A DNA stretch of 15,560 bases, taken from NCBI GenBank assembly GCA_003339415.1, contig PDHQ01000568.1, positions 1 to 15,560 of the forward strand, written 5' to 3'. The position numbers and the translations under genes were made by a program. This DNA is from Ophiocordyceps camponoti-saundersi (nom. inval.) (Eukaryota; Ascomycota; Sordariomycetes; Hypocreales; Ophiocordycipitaceae). This document shows, one piece after another, positions 10,918 through 15,560 of the stretch (the first letter of the stretch is position 1; every line of letters starts with the position of its first letter). The notes under the pieces were generated by a model, which did not search any database, had not been told where the DNA came from, and saw only the letters and a program-made list of their open reading frames with translations.

Positions 10918-10938
10918 AAGAGAAAAAAAAAAAGAAAG
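10918..10938 (+). other. Purine tract, possible central or displaced polypurine tract
   Basis: An almost pure A/G run lies about 90 bp upstream of the 3' LTR. The polypurine tract that primes second-strand DNA synthesis normally abuts the LTR. Directly before the LTR, 11016-11027 (aaggcgacgggg) is purine-rich but interrupted by two C residues. Either could be the original tract, and I cannot decide between them. Confidence 0.3.
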
Positions 10939-11029
10939 AAAAATTTTCTATATAAGGGGTATTTTAACTTAAACCTTATATATATATATACCGCGGCCGG
11001 AAATACTCTTTTCCTAAGGCGACGGGGTA

Positions 11030-11279
11030 TATAAGGGATTCGGGCTACGCCCGAATAGCTAAGTTACGTAGAGGGTGCTTAGTTAAGTCCGCGTATATAA
11101 TAGGCGCGGGGTATATATAAGTATATATAATTAGTTAGCGCCGCGCGCGGGATAGGCGCGGGCTATATATAGACTATAATCCTAAGTATATATATTATAT
11201 ATACCTTAGAACCTCTTAAGTTATTCTATATTAATAGAGTTAGCTTTTTATAAATGTTAAGGAGTATAGGACCTTTATA
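11030..11279 (+). repeat. 3' LTR of the + strand chromovirus
   Basis: 250 bp, the same length as the 5' LTR and collinear with it. It begins TATAAGGG and ends GACCTTTATA. It keeps the less mutated version of several sites: an intact hairpin at 11038-11056, the gcgcgcggg CpG run near 11141-11151, and 'aaatgtt' near 11254. Immediately followed by the ATATC duplication. Confidence 0.96.
11038..11056. repeat. LTR hairpin (8-bp stem, 3-nt loop)
   Basis: attcgggc - tac - gcccgaat forms a perfect 8-bp stem near the start of the 3' LTR. In the 5' LTR the left arm reads atttaagc (4372-4379), so the stem is broken by three transitions while the right arm is unchanged. It was presumably part of the intact LTR and may matter for RNA structure or termination. 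Confidence 0.8.
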
Positions 11280-11284
11280 ATATC
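11280..11284. repeat. Right target-site duplication (ATATC)
   Basis: Identical to 4359-4363 and directly adjacent to the 3' LTR terminus, it completes the insertion signature of the + strand element. Confidence 0.9.
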
Positions 11285-11489
11285 TTATCTTAATTAATAA
11301 AGCGCTAAGTAAGGTATTTAACTTTAAAAAGTAAGACTAGCTTTTATTTATAAATAAGGTAAAATACCGATATTTTATATAAGTTTTTAATAGCTATATA
11401 GTTAGCTAATATAGCTTAAAGTAAAAACTTAACTTATTTTTTTATTTCCTAAGCTATTTTTATAAAAGCTAAAAAGATTAACTAATATC

Positions 11490-11800
11490 TAACTTTAATA
11501 ACTAAGTTTACCTTAGTACTATATTTAAAAATAAAGATAACTTTTATATTAAAGTTTTTAAGGATTATTTAAAATATTAACTTAACTTCGAAGCTATTAT
11601 TTATTATAGCTTTAAATAAGACTTTATAATAGTAAATAATTAAAAATATAAACTTTATTATAGCGGCTATAATAAGGTTTTTTATTAGCGTAACCTTAAC
11701 TTATTTAGTAAGGTTATTATATACTTTTAAAAGATACTTATACCTTTAATTAATTAGTATATATTAAATATTTAAATAAATTTTCTTAAAAAGTTAACTA
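11490..11800 (-). other. Integrase catalytic core (- strand element)
   Basis: The - strand reading has FKKIYLNI (first catalytic position Asn, 11770-11772), then RYKYLLKV, then KAIINNSFEVK (second position Asn, 11599-11601), then KYSTKVNLVIKV (third position Lys, 11494-11496). These line up with D, D-N-G-S-E and A-N-G-x-I-E of Gypsy integrases. All three catalytic residues are changed by G to A on the coding strand. Confidence 0.85.
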
Positions 11801-11869
11801 AGGGCTATTAAAACTAAGCGTTCCCTAAGTTATTAAAAGTTAACTTTCTAATAGATAAGGTAAGTTAAG

Positions 11870-11975
11870 ATAATAATACTTATATAATTTTATAAGCTTA
11901 GCTACTAATAGCGTTTTTTAATAAAGTTATATATAACTTTTATTCCTTTATAGCTTATTTATTTATAAAACCTAG
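11870..11975 (-). other. Integrase zinc-binding domain (- strand element)
   Basis: The reading ISYKGIKVIYNFIKKRY matches the GHxGxxxTYxxIxxRYYW portion of the HHCC domain, with the second His position reading Tyr (near 11950-11952). It lies between RNase H and the integrase core, as expected. Confidence 0.75.
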
Positions 11976-12429
11976 TTATAATTTTTCTTTATTATCTTTT
12001 TTTATTAATAATTAGATAGGGATATTATTTAAGCCTTATTAGCTTTTTCTAAAGTTTATTTTTAGCTATTATAAAGGTTAAGGCTAATATTTTAAATTTC
12101 TGGAACGCTTAGGCTTTTATATATAAAGACCTTTCTATTTTTTCTAAAAAAGCTATAATTTAACTATATTTATTAGAAAGTATTTAATTAGAGGATTATA
12201 TAACTATTATATTAAAGAAAAAAGTTTATAAAGTCTTTTAAGTTTTTATTTTTTTTTTCGTTTAAAGAGGTTAATATTTATAATTAGCTTTTAAAATAAA
12301 GCGCCTATAATAAGGTTCTTATCTCTAATAATATAATATAAAGTAAAATTAAATAAAAAGATATAGCTAAGCTATCTAATAATTATAGCTTTAAAAATAT
12401 TTTTAAAAGACCCTTTAAGTTAATTAACT

Positions 12430-12580
12430 AAAACTTATATATTTATTTTAAAGTAGAAATAAACCTTATAGAGATAAAGTTATAAGCGTCTTATAATATA
12501 TAATATAGCTTTATATTCTCTTTTTATTATATTATAATTAGCTTCCGTAAAGTTCTATATACCGCTTTTAAACCTAACTA
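12430..12580 (-). other. RNase H core (- strand element)
   Basis: The reading VRFKSGI-stop-NFTEANYN, then IIKREYKAILYIIRRL, then RFISTLK, matches the SGxWxxxExxYxxxKRExxAxLxxLxxxRxxLYGxxFxxETD block found in this fungal Gypsy group. It is one of the best preserved protein segments in the window: only the Trp codon has become a stop within the first 25 residues. Confidence 0.9.
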
Positions 12581-12949
12581 TTTATCTAGTCTTTTTAACT
12601 TTTTATAATAAAACCGCTCCTTATTTTATAAGGCTAGTATTATATATAAGGATAATTTCCTTATAATTTAGTCCTAGATTAAGTAATATTAGGAATTAAA
12701 GATTTAATAATAATACTTTAAGGTCTTTTATAGCTTTAGAGTATTCTGCTATCTATTCCTAAGGAGCGTCTTTTTTTAATAAAAAGGTTAATAGTTTAGC
12801 TATTTAAGTAAACTAAGGGACTTAAATCTAATAGAAGCTAATAAGGCCTAGGAAATATCTAATTTAATAAATTAAGTTATAAATAACTTAGCTTTTAAGT
12901 TTTTTAACTTTATAATTAACTAGCTTCCTTTTATAAAAGCTTATTATAA

Positions 12950-13720
12950 ATATTATAAGTTTTATTAATTTTTAGTATTAGCGAGATTTCTTCCTAGTAA
13001 TTATATAGCTTATTAGCTTAATATTAATAAGAACCTTATTAATATTAATAAAGTATTTGTAAATAAAGCGTTAAATTCCTAGCTTTATTTCCTTATTATT
13101 ATATATAGTTTCTAGTCCCCTAATAGGGATATTATCTATAAAAATATTATAAACTTTTAAGATAAGATTAAATAATATTTACTATATAACTTTTATAAAT
13201 TAACTTACTAAGTTTATAGCTTTTATTAGTATAGTATATTAATAGAAGAGACTAATTAATATTATAAAAGTTATATAATCTTAGCTTTTTAAGTTTAAAA
13301 GTATTTAATTTTACCTTAAGAAAAGGTCTAAAAGTATTAAAACCTTATATATTATAAATTATTTACTAAACTTATTAATATAAGGGGGCGGGTTAGCGTC
13401 TTATATAGTATAGCTATTAAGTATTATTATAAAGTTAATAAGCTAAACCCCTTTATTTTTTTTATTATTACTATATAGTAATTATAATAGGAGGCGTAAC
13501 TAAGTTTTAAAACCTTATATTATATCTTCTTTTTAAGAAGTTTAATTACTTATAAAAGTATAGCTTTAGGGATATTAACTAGCTTTACTTACTAAGCTTT
13601 ATACTTAATAACTTTAAACGCGATAAGAGGCGTAATTAATTAATTTACTTATTCTTTTTTACTATAATCCTAAGCTAAAGTAGCCTCCTTATTAATAAGT
13701 ATAGTATATAATATAGCTTA
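12950..13720 (-). other. Reverse transcriptase domain (- strand element)
   Basis: The - strand frame gives a basic start with two Lys before a degenerate LIN motif (about 13465), DANPPPYINKFSK (near 13400), VLILLDLFLR (13337-13310), and the catalytic box YNIFIDNIPIRGLE around 13150-13110. In the box, FIDD has become FIDN (AAT, 13133-13131). It then reads NNKEIKLGI and INKVLINIKL. This block series and its spacing identify a Gypsy RT of the FIDD type. Confidence 0.9.
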
Positions 13721-13999
13721 TTTATTATTAAATAATATTATAATTATTTATTCTTATATATTAACTAATTAATTAAGAGTTAATTTATAACTTTTTATAA
13801 TTTTAAAGAATTTACTAGTAATATCCTTATTAAATAGTTTATTATTACAGACGTTTTTTTTAACTATACTTTATTTTCTAACTTTTTAGCTAAAATTACC
13901 TTTTAAGATAAATCCGTCTAAGTAAATATTATTATAAAGTATTTTCTTATTAGCTTTCTTTTTATATATTATATTTATAAAAGCTACTAACTAAAGGCG

Positions 14000-14560
14000 C
14001 GCTTTATTATTATTAGTTTCCTCTTATTAGATAATTAAAAGTATTTAAGCAGCTTTAGCCTTTATTTTTATATCTCCTCTCTCTTTTAATAAGTTTAAAA
14101 TATTAAATAACGCTTTAGTTAATAAAAGTAATATTATAATATATTCTTAATTAGTTTATTATTAATTAATCTTATTTAAGTTTTTATTAATAATATTTTA
14201 TTATTTATTAGCTTATATAATTATTTATTTATTTTTTCTATTTTATATAATTTTATTTAAAATTAAGAAAACTAACTCCTTTTCTTAGTAAATTATTACC
14301 CCTTTAAGTGCTAACTTTTTTTCCTCCCCTTTCCTTATAAGAAGGGGCTTTAATCTCTATTAGGGAAAGTTACTATTATACCTAATAGCTAATATAATAA
14401 TATTAATAAAATCTAAGCTTAAAAATAAGATAAGTTATTTATTATTTTATATAAGTAATTTATTTAAAAAAAAAACTTTTATAATTTTAGATAATTAGGG
14501 TCCTTATTTATACTTAACGCTATAATATTATAAGAATTTAGTGCTTTCTGCCTCTCAGAG
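14000..14560 (-). pseudogene. Weak coding trace upstream of the - strand pol
   Basis: The - strand reading is rich in Lys, Glu, Asn and Ile, with TAA/TAG stops, and contains KLALKGVIIY (near 14315) and ALFNILNLLKERGDIKIKAKAA (near 14110-14050). It could be a short gag, a gag C-terminus or the start of pol. No CCHC knuckle or protease DSG motif is visible. At roughly 0.5 kb it is too short for a normal gag-protease region, so this part may be truncated. Confidence 0.35.
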
Positions 14561-14850
14561 TCTAACTCCGCTAAGAGAATAACCTTAAACGCGGGGTTAT
14601 AGGGCGGTCCGCCTCCTAGTCCGCTATTAGTGCCGATAATACTTAATAGTAAGACCTAAAGGCTTAACTAGTCCTAATAGCACCTACGTGCAAGTAAAGG
14701 TTAATTTAATACCGCTACTAACTCCGATAACCTATTTATTAATACTTTTTAAACTTTAATAAATCCTATCTTAAAGTTTATATATAAAAAACTTATTAAG
14801 GTAATCTTTACGTAAGATTTTCGCCCTATATAAGGTATCCTTAATATAAG
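14535..14850. other. GC-richer block with surviving CA/TG
   Basis: From about 14540 base composition changes. There are CpG-rich words (acgcggggttatagggcgg, 14589-14607), a ggcgg-t-ccgcc hairpin near 14604-14614, and several surviving CA/TG sites (gtgctttctgcctctcagag; gtgcc; gcacctacgtgcaag). It resembles a lightly RIPed untranslated/LTR region or unique host DNA. I could not match it to any sequence left of 3960, so I cannot call it an LTR of the - strand element. Confidence 0.45.
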
Positions 14851-14872
14851 GGTTCGAAAAAATCATGGGGTT

Positions 14873-14991
14873 AAAAAATCACTTATAAGTGATGTGATTT
14901 TTCGTGATTTAAATCACGGATTTTTGCTTAGTAAGTGATTTTTTATAATTTAAATTACTAGCGTGAAAAAATCACTCATAAGTGATTTTTT
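14873..14991. repeat. Cluster of perfect palindromes built on GTGATTT / AAATCAC
   Basis: Three strong inverted structures lie within 120 bp. 14878-14893 is a perfect 16-bp palindrome (atcacttataagtgat). 14903-14918 is a second perfect 16-bp palindrome (cgtgatttaaatcacg). 14966-14991 has an 11-bp stem (aaaaaatcact / agtgatttttt) with a 4-nt loop. A further arm at 14934-14944 can pair with 14966-14976, enclosing a TAATTTAAATTA palindrome (14946-14957). TG and CA are frequent here, unlike almost everywhere else, so the segment escaped or post-dates RIP. It could be the remnant of a MITE or DNA-transposon end, or a multi-site binding region for a dimeric protein. No transposase is present. Confidence 0.85.
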
Positions 14992-15017
14992 TAGAGATAA
15001 TTAAAATCATAAGTTCG

Positions 15018-15240
15018 TAATTCTTATAATTTTTTTTAAAAATATAATTATTTTATATTTAAAATAAAAGAAAGAAAAAGGTAAGTTATATAAAGAGGTT
15101 TTTATATAAAAATATATTTATTAGTAATAAAGAAAAATTAAAAAAGAAAATAAAATTATATTTTATTAATATAATAATATATTATATATTATAATATTAA
15201 TATAAGAATTATATAATAATATAATATAATATAATATTAA
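15018..15240. other. AT-rich spacer, no recognised feature
   Basis: Between the palindrome cluster and the tandem arrays the sequence is almost pure A/T with A/G runs (for example around 15062-15080 and 15129-15150) and irregular tataat words that grade into the 8-bp array. No coding trace or motif was found. Confidence 0.6.
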
Positions 15241-15341
15241 TATAATAATATAATAATATAATAATATAATAATATAATAATATAATAATATAATAATATA
15301 ATAATATAATAATATAATAATATAATAATATAATAATATAA
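15241..15341. repeat. 8-bp AT tandem array (tataataa, about 12 copies)
   Basis: The unit tataataa repeats without visible error from about 15241 to 15341, preceded by imperfect related sequence from about 15200. It contains no G or C. Like the 9-bp array at the other end of the window, its copies are homogeneous. Confidence 0.95.
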
Positions 15342-15368
15342 TATAATAGTATAAAAAGTAAGAAAAAG

Positions 15369-15560
15369 AGTAATAAAAAGAGTAATAAAAAGAGTAATAA
15401 AAAGAGTAATAAAAAGAGTAATAAAAAGAGTAATAAAAAGAGTAATAAAAAGAGTAATAAAAAGAGTAATAAAAAGAGTAATAAAAAAGGTTATAAAAAG
15501 TATTATAAATAAACTAATAAGAAGGCTAATAAGAAGGCTAATAAGAAGACTAATAGAAAG
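15369..15560 (+). repeat. 12-bp tandem array, in-frame lysine-rich tetrapeptide repeat
   Basis: Ten identical 12-mers agtaataaaaag-type units (15369-15488, the last with one A/G change) are followed by six diverged units to the window edge, all keeping an exact 12-bp step. Read on the + strand in the frame of 15369, the units encode Ser-Asn-Lys-Lys, then Gly-Tyr-Lys-Lys, Tyr-Tyr-Lys-stop, Thr-Asn-Lys-Lys, Ala-Asn-Lys-Lys twice, and Thr-Asn-Arg-Lys. The single TAA (15510-15512) could be a mutated CAA. The third and fourth codons stay Lys while the first varies among small residues, which hints at a former coding repeat. It continues beyond the window. Confidence 0.75.

Larger units (their letters stand above)
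9441..11029 (+). other. Long non-coding 3' region of the chromovirus
   Basis: About 1.6 kb between the end of pol and the 3' LTR holds no recognisable domain. It contains a GC-rich pocket at 9735-9850 with an inverted repeat, scattered CpG-rich words, an (aat/ata)-type low-complexity stretch at 10765-10835, a purine run at 10918-10938, and a tatata run at 10978-10991. It is longer than needed for a simple 3' untranslated region and could hide a decayed extra ORF or captured sequence. Confidence 0.6.
4364..11279 (+). mobile_element. Complete but dead Ty3/Gypsy chromovirus (6.9 kb)
   Basis: Two direct 250-bp LTRs (4364-4613, 11030-11279), flanked by identical ATATC, enclose gag (zinc knuckle at 5504-5545) and pol in the order protease, RT, RNase H, integrase, chromodomain. 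This order and the chromodomain define the chromovirus branch of Ty3/Gypsy. The LTR ends read TATAAGGG and CCTTTATA, which is what RIP would make of TG...CA termini. All coding regions carry many TAA/TAG codons and catalytic changes, so no functional protein can be made. It lies inside the integrase tail of the - strand element and is therefore the younger of the two. Confidence 0.96.
11285..14000 (-). pseudogene. pol remnant of the older Gypsy element (RT-RNase H-IN)
   Basis: Read on the - strand from about 14000 leftward, it contains an upstream segment with INKEATLA and DYSKKE (about 13700), then reverse transcriptase (about 13720-12950), a LGLISFY connection near 12860, RNase H (12580-12430), an integrase zinc domain (about 11975-11870) and an integrase core (about 11800-11490). 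The closest match is a fungal Gypsy group whose RT has LLDLF (of the LIDLFSGYDQ type) and FIDDIPIKG rather than the usual YLDDILIYS. All stops are TAA/TAG, and at least one frame change is needed between RNase H and the integrase core. Its last part lies beyond the nested insertion, at 4363-3960. Confidence 0.88.
3960..14560 (-). mobile_element. Older Gypsy-type LTR retrotransposon relic, split by the nested element
   Basis: A - strand Ty3/Gypsy pol remnant runs from about 14000 down to 11285, then resumes at 4363 and ends near 3960. Positions 4364-11279 are the inserted + strand element. Domain order on the - strand is reverse transcriptase, RNase H, integrase zinc domain, integrase core, integrase C-terminal region. 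The 5-bp duplication at the junctions and the continuation of the integrase tail across them show it was one element before insertion. I could not find its LTRs. A normal gag is not recognisable upstream of pol, where only about 0.5 kb of weak charged coding trace remains (14000-14560). The boundaries are approximate. Confidence 0.8.

Noticed and set aside
3655..12740. With the insert removed, one + strand frame stays rather open from 3655 across the junction to about 12740, giving a protein-like reading.
   Set aside because: It is the in-register antisense of the - strand pol, which has clear RNase H and integrase motifs. In RIPed DNA the antisense frame can look more open than the sense frame because stops arise at sense Gln, Arg and Trp codons.
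12740..12800. A + strand reading (EYSAIYS) resembled the HSSPYTP.QNG block of Copia integrases.
   Set aside because: The following residues do not fit Copia, and the same bases lie in the - strand Gypsy between RT and RNase H.
14849..14858. GGTTCGA resembles a tRNA T-arm.
   Set aside because: No acceptor stem, D-arm or anticodon arm can be folded around it; the neighbouring bases belong to the palindrome cluster.
14852..15017. gttcg occurs at 14852-14856 and 15013-15017 and might be a target duplication around the palindrome cluster.
   Set aside because: Only 5 bp, and the inner ends are direct rather than inverted, so an insertion cannot be supported.
1..15560. Mitochondrial DNA, suggested by the extreme AT content.
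   Set aside because: No mitochondrial genes, rRNA or tRNA are seen; LTR retrotransposons and selective CpA/TpG loss point to nuclear RIPed DNA.
14873..15560. CRISPR-like array of repeats.
   Set aside because: The units are contiguous tandem repeats or palindromes without unique spacers, and the sequence is fungal in character.
15241..15560. Telomere or telomere-associated repeat.
   Set aside because: There is no TTAGGG/CCCTAA array or variant of it; the units are 8-bp AT and 12-bp A/G-rich repeats.

Overview
This window looks like a heterochromatic, transposon-filled island of a filamentous ascomycete (Pezizomycotina) genome that has been heavily mutated by repeat-induced point mutation (RIP). 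It is extremely AT-rich. CpA and TpG are almost absent over most of its length while CpG survives, and every recognisable reading frame is broken by TAA/TAG but practically never TGA. That pattern is the known signature of CpA-to-TpA mutation acting on both strands of repeated DNA. I see no intact host gene, rRNA, tRNA or CRISPR array.

The core is a nested pair of LTR retrotransposons. A complete + strand Ty3/Gypsy element (4364-11279) has two 250-bp LTRs, exact 5-bp target duplications (ATATC), a gag remnant with a zinc knuckle, and a pol remnant in the order protease, reverse transcriptase, RNase H, integrase, chromodomain, so it is a chromovirus. A candidate self-priming primer-binding site lies directly after the 5' LTR. 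This element sits inside the integrase C-terminal region of a second, older Gypsy-type element on the - strand. The upstream part of that element's pol (reverse transcriptase, RNase H, integrase) is at about 14000-11285, and its integrase tail is at about 4363-3960.

Layout: 1-128 is a perfect 9-bp AT tandem array. 129-3950 is decayed sequence with coding traces I cannot assign, plus one hairpin. 3960-14000 is the nested retrotransposon pair. 14000-14850 is the upstream part of the - strand element, followed by a more GC-rich block that keeps some CA/TG. 14873-14991 is a cluster of perfect palindromes built from the word GTGATTT, the only clearly un-RIPed segment. 15018-15560 is AT-rich spacer, an 8-bp tandem array, and a 12-bp tandem array that reads as a lysine-rich tetrapeptide repeat up to the window edge.

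Functionally everything recognisable is dead. In both integrases the two Asp positions now read Asn and the Glu reads Lys, and the YLDD-type reverse transcriptase motifs are altered. The two LTRs differ at about 24 of 250 positions by hand alignment, all transitions with no indels, so their divergence records RIP rather than age. The parts most worth a second look are the palindrome cluster, the terminal tandem arrays, and the sequence context in which CpA escaped mutation.
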